A DNA stretch of 64,000 nucleotides from JABFXX01 sp964419605 (GTDB lineage Bacteria; Myxococcota_A; Polyangia; Haliangiales; Haliangiaceae): the NCBI GenBank assembly GCA_964419605.1, contig CAYQQM010000003.1, positions 1 through 64,000 of the forward strand, in the 5' to 3' direction. Below are positions 25,555 through 33,437 of this stretch, piece by piece; position 1 is the stretch's first letter; every line of letters starts with the position of its first letter. The notes beneath the pieces are model-generated. The model did not search any database, was not told where the DNA came from, and worked only from the letters and a program-made list of their open reading frames with translations. Position numbers and translations under genes: made by a program.

Positions 25555-26568
25555 CTAGGTTAGCGAAACAGGAACACCGTCTAACCCAAGCGACCGCTGG
25601 GCCGCATCAAGGGTGGCAGTGATGCGCAGGGCGCTAGCCAGGTCGGTTCGAGGCACTTCACCCGTTGCGACACAGTGCAGAAAGTGTTCCAGCTGGAGGC
25701 GTAGCGGCTCATGCATCGATAGCTGCGGAATATATACATCACCGTCGCGCAGCGTGAGGTATTCGGCAAACTGGGTAAAATCGGGCGGACGATTGTAGCC
25801 CTTATCATAGATCTTGAGCTTCTCAGCCGACACATCGTTGAATTCAACCATTTTTCGCGAACATACGAGCGTAAGTGCCCGTTCTTTGCGGGGATGAAGC
25901 CACGAAAGATGCATATGGGCCATCTCGCCATCCGGATACCTCAGCGTGACAAATACAACATCTTCAATCGTGGGTTGCACAACGCAGTGGCCTCGCGCGG
26001 CAACGCTTGAAGGAGACTGCGCCAGCAAGTAATCAAGCATCGACAACTCGTGAGGGCCAAAGCTCCACAGCGCGGTTTCGTCTTGCCGAATCTTACCTAG
26101 ATTGGCGCGCGTCGAGTGCACATAGTGAAGCCGCCCCAGCTCCCCACCACCCAGCAGGTCGCGCAACCGGGTGACAGCGGGGTGAAATGCCATGAGATGC
26201 CCGACCATAAACACTCGGTCCGGTTGTGCCTCTGACGCGATAACACTGGCATCGCGAAGCGATAGCGCCAGCGGCTTCTCGATGAGGATGTGTTTGCGCG
26301 CCGCGATCGCTGCGCGAGCAACACCCACATGGGTTTTGGCGGGGGTCGCGATAATGACGGCATCGATTCCCGGATCTCCAAGCGCCCGATCGATATCTTC
26401 GGCAACACGTGCTGCTGGGCACAGGATCTGAGCGCGTTGACGCGCCTGCGGGTCGCGATCCACCACCAGCACCAGCTCGCAGCCAGGTTGGTTTGAAACG
26501 ACGCGGACGTGGTTAATGCCCCACGCTCCTGCTCCGATGATTGCCAGCCGGATTGGACCGCGAGTCAC
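25555..26568 (-). CDS. Gfo/Idh/MocA oxidoreductase, WbpB/WlbA-like
   Basis: A 337-residue NAD(P)-dependent oxidoreductase: Rossmann IIGAGAWGINHVRV, VIIATPAKTH, the family EKP motif in ILIEKPLALS, and a C-terminal alpha/beta domain with HELSMLDYLL. In other bacteria WbpB oxidises C3 of a UDP-N-acetylglucosaminuronic acid, and the DegT aminotransferase (WbpE) acts next. Such an aminotransferase lies in the same operon. GTG at 26568 overlaps the end of the barrel gene by 4 bases. Confidence 0.85.
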   Translation of the reverse strand: MTRGPIRLAIIGAGAWGINHVRVVSNQPGCELVLVVDRDPQARQRAQILCPAARVAEDIDRALGDPGIDAVIIATPAKTHVGVARAAIAARKHILIEKPLALSLRDASVIASEAQPDRVFMVGHLMAFHPAVTRLRDLLGGGELGRLHYVHSTRANLGKIRQDETALWSFGPHELSMLDYLLAQSPSSVAARGHCVVQPTIEDVVFVTLRYPDGEMAHMHLSWLHPRKERALTLVCSRKMVEFNDVSAEKLKIYDKGYNRPPDFTQFAEYLTLRDGDVYIPQLSMHEPLRLQLEHFLHCVATGEVPRTDLASALRITATLDAAQRSLGLDGVPVSLT

Positions 26569-27911
26569 AGCGCGACGCGAACGCCGGCAACCGCCTCATG
26601 GCGCACGAAGCTTGGATCGTCGCCTTCCGGGGTCCGGTAGTCGGTCTTATCCGAGATGATTCGGTATTCGGCCACGGCGGCAATCGTGTCGCGGAAGCTG
26701 TATCGCAGTCCTACCGACAGCGACAAAATGACATCGTCGCGTACAGGCGCGCCGCTTGGAATCACCGCCGTAACGCCGTCGTAGCGACGCAGCCGCGCTT
26801 CCGGAGCCAATGTAACCATGAACGGAACGAATTGTTGCTCGAGCATTAACCGCACGGTGTGGTCGCGATAAAAATTCGCGTTGATCGAATCCGTGTGGTT
26901 GTAGTCGTACAGCGCCGTGATCCGCCCCGTGGGAACGTACCGGTAACCCAATTGAACTCCGCCCACTACGGCCGAATAACTCGGCCCCGAGGAGTAGAAA
27001 CCATTGGTGTAACCGACGCGGCCAACAAACGTGGTGTTCAGGGTTAGGAGCGTCTGAAGGCCCGCAACGGCCATTAGCGGATAGGAATCTACCTTTCGGC
27101 TGTCAGCGCCCAAGCCGCTGTAAATGCCCTGAGTCACGTCGGCAAATAGCACCGTCACAGGTCGGAAACGCCAGCTCCACGTGAGGCCCACCGAGTGCTG
27201 AATCCGATTGGCGAATCGCTGGCTGTCGGACTCAAAAATGTCCAGGACATTTTCGTAGTGCAAAAGCCCCATCATGCTGCGGCCAACTGGAGCAAACTGA
27301 ATTCCGAGTTGAAGCCGATTGAGATCTCGGTTGGTGTTCACCGTGGATTCGAAGTTGGTCGGGCGAATCAACCGCTGAAAGTTGTCGAGAAAAAACAGCG
27401 ACCATGTGCGCTTTGGAAACAACGCACCGCGAAGCACTGCGCCCAGACCGAGCCCGTCTTGCGCGCGAACGTTGCTGTTGCCCGAAAGGTAAAAGTCGTA
27501 CGATGCTCGAAGGTCGGCTCGATACTCGAGCACGCCAGCGTTTTGCGCCGCAGACTGATCTGCATCCGGAGCGGCCGCAACGAGCCGCTGGGGTGAAAGC
27601 GTGCCCACACCGATTTGCCCAACCAGGCGAAGTATCCCAGATCCTTTCGTGCCCTCAGCGGCAGAGTCGTAGAACACGTTGGAGATGTAGCCCGACTCAA
27701 TTCCGACGATTGGATGAAGAACCGTCCCTTCGCCGAGCTTAATGCCCGGACCTTCCACCACGGAAATCGGCGCGAGAATGCCCTCCGGGGAAATGCCCGG
27801 CGCCGTGGCCGAAATTCCAGGAATATTGTCGGGATAGCCGCTGTCCGCGCGCGCAGTAGCCGCGAGCCCAACAATGCCACCTATACCTACGACCCAAGCG
27901 AAACGCTTCAT
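26565..27911 (-). CDS. outer-membrane beta-barrel protein of the polysaccharide operon
   Basis: A 448-residue protein with a Sec signal (MKRFAWVVGIGGIVGLAATARA), then a short Pro/Gly-rich stretch and many alternating amphipathic strands ending in VRHEAVAGVRVAL. The strand-rich pattern (GSGILRLVGQIGVG, TVLFADVTQGIYSGLG, ITALYDYNHTDSI) indicates a large barrel of perhaps 16-18 strands. In Myxococcus, truncated OPX proteins work with barrel proteins of this kind to export polysaccharide, and this gene sits in the same operon as a short OPX. That pairing is inference. Confidence 0.75.
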   Translation of the reverse strand: MKRFAWVVGIGGIVGLAATARADSGYPDNIPGISATAPGISPEGILAPISVVEGPGIKLGEGTVLHPIVGIESGYISNVFYDSAAEGTKGSGILRLVGQIGVGTLSPQRLVAAAPDADQSAAQNAGVLEYRADLRASYDFYLSGNSNVRAQDGLGLGAVLRGALFPKRTWSLFFLDNFQRLIRPTNFESTVNTNRDLNRLQLGIQFAPVGRSMMGLLHYENVLDIFESDSQRFANRIQHSVGLTWSWRFRPVTVLFADVTQGIYSGLGADSRKVDSYPLMAVAGLQTLLTLNTTFVGRVGYTNGFYSSGPSYSAVVGGVQLGYRYVPTGRITALYDYNHTDSINANFYRDHTVRLMLEQQFVPFMVTLAPEARLRRYDGVTAVIPSGAPVRDDVILSLSVGLRYSFRDTIAAVAEYRIISDKTDYRTPEGDDPSFVRHEAVAGVRVAL

Positions 27912-28004
27912 AAGGAACCGACGGCATCGTACAAGCGCCGTGGGGTGGGGTCAACATGAGGGGGCACGTTGGTGAGAGTCGGCTGCCGCCCGCCGTGTTC
28001 AACT

Positions 28005-29069
28005 TCAGGTGTAGAACGCCGCGATGCGCTCTACAACGTACTCCTGAGCGGGCTCGGTCAGAGTAGGATATATCGGCAGGGCGAGCACCTCGCTACTCGC
28101 GCGCTCGGCCACGGGCAGCGAACCAGGCCCATAACCAAGCGCGCGGAAACAAGGTTGTAGGTGCAGTGGTTCCGGGTAGTACACCGCGGTGCCAATGCCG
28201 TCGGCGGCGAGCTGACGTCGCAATGCATCCCTACGGGGCGCGCGGATCACGAACTGGTGATAGCTGTGGCGCGGGTGAACGGCGGGGAGTCGCAGCTCAG
28301 GAGGCAACCGCGACGCCGCAAAGAGCGCGCGATAGCGCTCCGCACAACGGCGTCGCGCTGCCTCCCACCGCGATGTGTACGCGAGCTTTTTTCTGAGTAT
28401 CGCGGCTTGCAGAGCATCGAGGCGAAAGTTCCCTCCAACAGCGAGGTGATGGTATTTGGGCTGCGCACCGTGACGGCGCAACAACGCGACGCGCTCGGCG
28501 AGCTCCGCATCGTCGGTAACGATCGCGCCTGCATCGCCCAGGGCACCGAGGTTTTTGGTCGGAAAGAACGACATCGCCGCTGCGCGTCCCGGAACTACTC
28601 CAAAACCGTGAGCCGCATCCTCGAGAATCGGGCACGGCGCGTGCCGAATTTCGGTCGGATAACCGAACAAATGCACAGGTACGATGGCCCGTGTTCGACG
28701 GGTGCATGCCGCCAGGGCTCGGTCGGGGTCTAAGGTGAGAGTGGCGTCATCGATGTCGGAAAAAATGATGGTCGCTCCGAGCCGCGCGAACGCACCCGCC
28801 GTGGCAAAGAACGTGAAGGGCGTTGTTACGATTTCATCGCCCGAGCCGATCGCCACTGCCATCGCCAGCAGATGAAGCGCGTCCGTTCCGGAACTTGTTC
28901 CGACTGCAAATCTGCGTCCCACCGCACCCGCGAGTTCGCGCTCGAAGGATACGACCTCGTCGCCGCCGATAAACACGCCGCTGTCGAGAACACGTGCGAT
29001 CGCCGCATCGACCTCAGCCCTGACCGCGGCAAGCTCCGCGGTCATATCGAACAGCGGCACCTCTCGCAC
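28005..29069 (-). CDS. DegT/DnrJ/EryC1-family sugar aminotransferase
   Basis: A 354-residue PLP-dependent aminotransferase acting on nucleotide-linked keto sugars. Visible are VGTSSGTDALHLLAMA (cofactor phosphate site), ILEDAAHGFG (the Asp that contacts the pyridine ring), SFFPTKNLGALGDAGAIV (the internal-aldimine Lys in PTKN) and HSYHQFVIR. GTG at 29069, 6 bases after the ugd stop codon, gives the usual short N-terminus VREVPLFDM; the longer open frame overlaps ugd. Probably WbpE-like. Confidence 0.9.
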   Translation of the reverse strand: MREVPLFDMTAELAAVRAEVDAAIARVLDSGVFIGGDEVVSFERELAGAVGRRFAVGTSSGTDALHLLAMAVAIGSGDEIVTTPFTFFATAGAFARLGATIIFSDIDDATLTLDPDRALAACTRRTRAIVPVHLFGYPTEIRHAPCPILEDAAHGFGVVPGRAAAMSFFPTKNLGALGDAGAIVTDDAELAERVALLRRHGAQPKYHHLAVGGNFRLDALQAAILRKKLAYTSRWEAARRRCAERYRALFAASRLPPELRLPAVHPRHSYHQFVIRAPRRDALRRQLAADGIGTAVYYPEPLHLQPCFRALGYGPGSLPVAERASSEVLALPIYPTLTEPAQEYVVERIAAFYT

Positions 29070-29074
29070 GGCAT

Positions 29075-30382
29075 TTATTGAGGTGGGCGACCGATGCCGT
29101 AATACGTAAAGCCGGCTGCACGCGCGGCGCTCCCCGACCACACGTTGCGCCCATCGACCAAAACGCGCGCACGCATGAGCCCTGCCAGGCGCGAAAAGTC
29201 TGGATCGCGCAACTCGTGCCACTCGGTGACTAGCACCAGCGCATCGGCATCTTTCGCTACTGTGTAGGCATCAGTCTCGAGAGAGATCGCATTCCCGACG
29301 GCCTTGCGGACGTTCGGCATCGCTTCGGGATCATATCCAGCCACCATCGCGCCAGCGCTGCGCAGCTGATCGAGCAGCACCAGCGCCGGAGCTTCGCGGA
29401 TATCGTCGGTCTCCGGCTTGAACGACAGTCCCCAGATGCCGATTCGCTTGCCCTTCAAGTTGCCACCAAAATGCGCGAGCAGCCGATCGCCCAACACCCT
29501 CTTTTGACGCTCGTTGGCGCGCTCCGTAGCCGTGATGATGGACAGATCGATGTCGCTGTCTCGCCCCATATGGATCAACGCACGCAGGTCCTTCGGGAAA
29601 CACGAGCCGCCAAATCCGCAGCCAGCAAACAAGAACTTATTGCCAATGCGCGGATCGGAACCGATGGCTTTTCGAATCGACTCGACGTCGGCGCCCACCA
29701 CGTCGCACAGCCGCGCCAATTCATTCATGAACGAGATCCGAACCGCAAGCATGCAGTTGGCGGCGTACTTCGCGAGCTCAGCCGACCGGATGTCCATCAC
29801 CTGGATACGATCGTTGGTGCGAAGCATTCCGCGGTAGAGATCGCGCAACAGTTCGGCGGACGCCGCGTCGTCAGCACCCACAATAACCCGCGCCGGTTTA
29901 AGGAAATCGTTGACCGCGTCGCCCTGTTTGAGAAACTCGGGATTCGAGGCCACGGCAAAGGGGTGCTTTGCTGTGGAGGCCACCGCAGCGCGGACCTTGT
30001 CCGACGTGCCGACGGGAACGGTGCTCTTGGTTACGACGACTGTGTACCCGGTCAACGCATCGCCGATGTCGCGCGCCGCCTGAAGCACGTAGCTCAAGTC
30101 GGCCCTTCCTTCATCATCCGAAGGAGTTCCGACAGCGATGATCGCAACCTGCGCATGGGCCACTGCTTCGGCTGTTTTCGTCGTGAAATGAAGCCGGCCC
30201 AGCTGCAGATTGCGGCGTACCAAATCGGGAAGGCCCGGCTCGTGAAACGGCATTTCGCCGCGCCGCAGGCCCTCGATCCGTTGCGCGTCGATATCGACGC
30301 ACGTGACGTCGTGTCCAAAGTCGGAAAAGCCGGCTCCAGTTACGAGGCCGACGTAACCCGTGCCGATCACCGCGATTTTCAT
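29075..30382 (-). CDS. ugd: UDP-glucose 6-dehydrogenase
   Basis: A 435-residue NAD-dependent dehydrogenase that makes UDP-glucuronate. The Rossmann motif is AVIGTGYVGLVTGAGF. The catalytic cysteine is in GCGFGGSCFPKDLRAL, preceded by KYAANCMLAVRISFMNE, and the C-terminal UDP-binding domain has IGIWGLSFKPETDDIREAP. ATG at 30382 is chosen over GTG at 30391 because it gives the normal MKIAVIG start. It heads a minus-strand run with the aminotransferase. Confidence 0.93.
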   Translation of the reverse strand: MKIAVIGTGYVGLVTGAGFSDFGHDVTCVDIDAQRIEGLRRGEMPFHEPGLPDLVRRNLQLGRLHFTTKTAEAVAHAQVAIIAVGTPSDDEGRADLSYVLQAARDIGDALTGYTVVVTKSTVPVGTSDKVRAAVASTAKHPFAVASNPEFLKQGDAVNDFLKPARVIVGADDAASAELLRDLYRGMLRTNDRIQVMDIRSAELAKYAANCMLAVRISFMNELARLCDVVGADVESIRKAIGSDPRIGNKFLFAGCGFGGSCFPKDLRALIHMGRDSDIDLSIITATERANERQKRVLGDRLLAHFGGNLKGKRIGIWGLSFKPETDDIREAPALVLLDQLRSAGAMVAGYDPEAMPNVRKAVGNAISLETDAYTVAKDADALVLVTEWHELRDPDFSRLAGLMRARVLVDGRNVWSGSAARAAGFTYYGIGRPPQ

Positions 30383-30552
30383 GGCGGACACCCTAGCACG
30401 CGCAGCTGCGCTTCGCGGCTTCCTACGTCCGAAGCCTGCCAGACTTTTCGCCCACCATCCTGATGACGTGCGGTTCAGGTCGCAAGAAATGCATTTCTGG
30501 CTCCAGACAGACGCTGGGCCGAACGTCGTGGAGAAACGGAGGACGCAACGGC

Positions 30553-32010
30553 CTAATAGCGGTAATGATCTGGCTTGTACGGACCTTCGGTGGGAATGCC
30601 CAGATACTCGGCCTGTGCCGCGCTCAGCGTTGTGAGCTGCGCGCCGACTTTCGCGAGGTGAAGTCGCGCGACTTTTTCATCGAGTTTTTTCGGCAGCACG
30701 TAGACCTTTCCGGCTTCGAACGTCATCCCGGTGAGTTCGTCTTTGCCGCGCGTTGCGCTCGCCCACAGCGCCAGTTGCGCAATCGTCTGATTGGTGAACG
30801 AGTTGGACATGACGAACGACGGATGCCCGGTGGCGCAGCCGAGATTGACGAGCCTACCGCGGGCCAATAGCGTGATCCGCTTGCCGTTGGGAAACACGAA
30901 CTGGTCGACCTGCGGCTTGATGTTCTCCTCGCGGATCTCTTTGTTGTTCTCAAGCCACGCAACTTGGATCTCGCTGTCGAAATGGCCGATGTTCGCGAGG
31001 ATGGCTTCGTCTTTCATCGCGGTGAAATGTTCGGCGCGAATCACGTCGCAGCAGCCGGTTGCTGTGACAAAAATGTCCGCAAGCGGCGCTGCCATTTCCA
31101 TCGTGACAACTTCAAAGCCTTCCATGGCCGCCTGGAGCGCGCAGATCGGATCGATCTCGGTGATCAGCACCCGAGCGCCGAGGCCTCGCGCGGCGTGGGC
31201 GCAGCCTTTGCCGACATCGCCATAGCCGGCGACAACGACCACCTTGCCGGCGACCATGATGTCCGTCGCGCGCTTGATGCCGTCGAACAGCGATTCGCGA
31301 CATCCGTATAGATTGTCGAATTTCGACTTGGTAACCGAATCGTTTACATTGATGCACGGAAATAGCAGAGAGCCGGTCTTGGCCATGTCGTACAGGCGAT
31401 GAACTCCGGTCGTGGTCTCCTCAGATACGCCTTTGACTTCTTTGGCAATCGCGGTGAATCGCGACTTGCTGCGGCGTAGCGACTCCGTAAGCAGCGAAAA
31501 GATGACGCGCATTTCTTCGTTGGTCGCCGTGGCTGGGTCCGGCGCGACGCCCTTGGCCTCGGCCTCCGCGCCCTTGTGAACCAGCAGCGTGAGATCGCCG
31601 CCGTCGTCGAGGATGAGATTGGGCCCCTTGCCGCCTTTAAAGGCGGCAAGCTGGAGTTCAATGTTTTGCCAATACTCGGGCAGCGTTTCGCCCTTCCATG
31701 CGAACACCGGAACCCCGGCTTTCGCGATCGCGGCGGCTGCTTCGTCTTGTGTCGAGTAGATGTTGCAAGACGTCCAGGTGACTTCGGCACCGAGGGCAAC
31801 GAGCGTCTCGATCAGCACAGCGGTCTCGATCGTCATATGAAGGCAGCCCGCAATCCGAGCGCCCGATAGCGGAGCCTTGCCAGCGTATTCCTGGCGCAGC
31901 GCCATCAGCCCCGGCATCTCCTTCTCGGCCATGCGGATTTTTTTGCGGCCAAGCTCGGCGAGCGACAGGTCTTTGATCTTAAAAGCGGGAAATTCGGTGC
32001 GGGATTCCAT
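30553..32010 (-). CDS. ahcY: S-adenosylhomocysteine hydrolase
   Basis: A 485-residue enzyme that reversibly cleaves S-adenosylhomocysteine to adenosine and homocysteine, keeping the methyl cycle running. Motifs include AGCLHMTIETAVLIETL, SCNIYSTQDEAAAAI, the NAD-binding VVAGYGDVGKGCAHA, and the C-terminal cofactor-closing tail ending GPYKPDHYRY with the conserved Lys/Tyr. It includes the roughly 40-residue insertion seen in many bacterial and plant enzymes. It lies 15 bases downstream of the di-heme oxidoreductase gene, too close for an SAH riboswitch. Confidence 0.97.
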   Translation of the reverse strand: MESRTEFPAFKIKDLSLAELGRKKIRMAEKEMPGLMALRQEYAGKAPLSGARIAGCLHMTIETAVLIETLVALGAEVTWTSCNIYSTQDEAAAAIAKAGVPVFAWKGETLPEYWQNIELQLAAFKGGKGPNLILDDGGDLTLLVHKGAEAEAKGVAPDPATATNEEMRVIFSLLTESLRRSKSRFTAIAKEVKGVSEETTTGVHRLYDMAKTGSLLFPCINVNDSVTKSKFDNLYGCRESLFDGIKRATDIMVAGKVVVVAGYGDVGKGCAHAARGLGARVLITEIDPICALQAAMEGFEVVTMEMAAPLADIFVTATGCCDVIRAEHFTAMKDEAILANIGHFDSEIQVAWLENNKEIREENIKPQVDQFVFPNGKRITLLARGRLVNLGCATGHPSFVMSNSFTNQTIAQLALWASATRGKDELTGMTFEAGKVYVLPKKLDEKVARLHLAKVGAQLTTLSAAQAEYLGIPTEGPYKPDHYRY

Positions 32011-32025
32011 ATCGATAGCTCGTCT

Positions 32026-33339
32026 TTACCGCGTGTCGAGGAATTCGGCTAGTGCCGTCCGCTGTTCGGCAGAGGCGGTGCGAAATGCCTCGCGAGCGGT
32101 CTCAGCTTCGCCGCCGTGCCACAGGATGGCCTCGGCGTAGGTTCGGGCACGACCGTCGTGCAAAAACGTCGCCTTGCTGCGAATGACCTGTGCGAGCCCG
32201 ATGCCCCACAGCGCGGGCGTGCGCCACTCACGGCCGTCGGCGAGAAAATCCTGCCGCGCATCGCTCAGCCCGTCTCCCATGTCGTGAAGCAGCAGATCGG
32301 TGTACGGATGGATCGTTTGGTATGCGAGCTCGGCGATGGGATGGTCCCCGGTGACCAGCGTCGGAATATGGCAGGCCGCACAGCCGAAATCGGAGAACAA
32401 CTGCTGACCGCGGCTGGCGGTGGCTTTGGATCCAGCGGCGGGCACGGCCACCGTTGCGACCAAGAATGCCATCGCTTCGAATTGATCGTCTTGGACGTCG
32501 CGATTGCCGTCGGGTTCGGGAAAGACCTTGTTCGACAACCCTACATCGCTCGAGGCGGCGGCAGCGGTCTGAACGTGCAAACTCGACGTGTTGGCCTTCC
32601 ATCCGAACCGGCCCGTCACGGTCGCGCCGAGCTCCGGATCCCAAACGCGATTGATTCGTCCAGAGATGCCATCGCCGTCAGCGTCGTTGGGATCCGCAAG
32701 CGACGCCAACGTGTCCTCACCGATGGCTTCGAGCAAACCTAGGCCGATCATCTGCGGAGCGATGCGAAAAGATTTCGCCATTGCCGGGAGCGCGTCGCCA
32801 TTGCCGTCGCGAATGGTAAGTCGCGGCTCGCGCAGCGAGATCCGGGTTCCGTCTGCGAGTACTTCCTCGTGCTCGGCCCAAAAGAGCTGGATCACTACCT
32901 CTCCAACCCCGCTCGTCGCGTGATCCTGGAGCTGCGTGCCGTACTCCGGTACAGGAATCGGCCCGCCCGGATCCCCTGGCAGCCCTTCGCGCAGGCTGAC
33001 GCGCACCAGCGCCTCGGACTGCGGGCCGTTGATGGTGATTTCGCCGTCACTGCCGATTTGGGGCAACCCGCGGCCAAACCCCACGTGGCATCCCACGCAT
33101 GCGTCGTTGTTAAACAGCGGACCTAACTGCGGAATTTCCCATTGGAATTTGAACGGTCCGATGCCGGCCTGAAACAGAGCCCGCTGCTCGGCGGACAGGT
33201 TGGCCGCCGGGTGCAAAAACGCGTCGGCAGTGCGGTCGTACACGGTGGTTTCGCCGCCCTGACGCTCGTGGCTTACCGCATTATCGCCACAGCTGATACA
33301 AAGCGCGGCCGCGACACCCAGCCAAGGGCAGGAACGCAC
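32026..33339 (-). CDS. di-heme oxidoreductase-family lipoprotein
   Basis: A 437-residue exported protein with an N-terminal lipoprotein-like signal (CPWLGVAAALCISCGDN). Two CxxCH heme-c sites are at residues 81-85 (CVGCH) and 320-324 (CAACH), the arrangement of the DUF1111 / thiol-oxidoreductase-like di-heme family. A DPNDADGDGISGRIN segment is a probable calcium loop. It is likely a periplasmic or surface electron-transfer protein; the substrate is not known. Confidence 0.85.
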   Translation of the reverse strand: MRSCPWLGVAAALCISCGDNAVSHERQGGETTVYDRTADAFLHPAANLSAEQRALFQAGIGPFKFQWEIPQLGPLFNNDACVGCHVGFGRGLPQIGSDGEITINGPQSEALVRVSLREGLPGDPGGPIPVPEYGTQLQDHATSGVGEVVIQLFWAEHEEVLADGTRISLREPRLTIRDGNGDALPAMAKSFRIAPQMIGLGLLEAIGEDTLASLADPNDADGDGISGRINRVWDPELGATVTGRFGWKANTSSLHVQTAAAASSDVGLSNKVFPEPDGNRDVQDDQFEAMAFLVATVAVPAAGSKATASRGQQLFSDFGCAACHIPTLVTGDHPIAELAYQTIHPYTDLLLHDMGDGLSDARQDFLADGREWRTPALWGIGLAQVIRSKATFLHDGRARTYAEAILWHGGEAETAREAFRTASAEQRTALAEFLDTR

Positions 33340-33363
33340 CTCTCCAGTATACCATGGGAATTC

Positions 33364-33378
33364 CAGACATGATGTCTG
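33364..33378. promoter_or_regulatory. 15-bp palindrome in a divergent promoter region
   Basis: CAGACAT-G-ATGTCTG is a perfect inverted repeat in the 98-base gap between the divergent di-heme oxidoreductase gene (start 33339) and the Hsp70 gene (start 33438). The position fits an operator able to control both genes. Confidence 0.4.
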
Positions 33379-33437
33379 TGTATCCTTGCACGATCTTGCG
33401 CGGTATGGCGCTACCGCTGCGACTCCCCTGACAAGCG

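Noticed and set aside
27368..27880. Alternative minus-strand frame overlapping the barrel gene
   Set aside because: Arg/Ser-rich, no start signal, fully inside a gene with a signal peptide and barrel pattern.
30392..30552. Possible riboswitch or leader structure between ahcY and ugd
   Set aside because: This 160-base gap is downstream of ahcY and upstream of ugd on the minus strand. No conserved SAH-riboswitch core could be recognised, and ahcY itself is 15 bases from its upstream gene.
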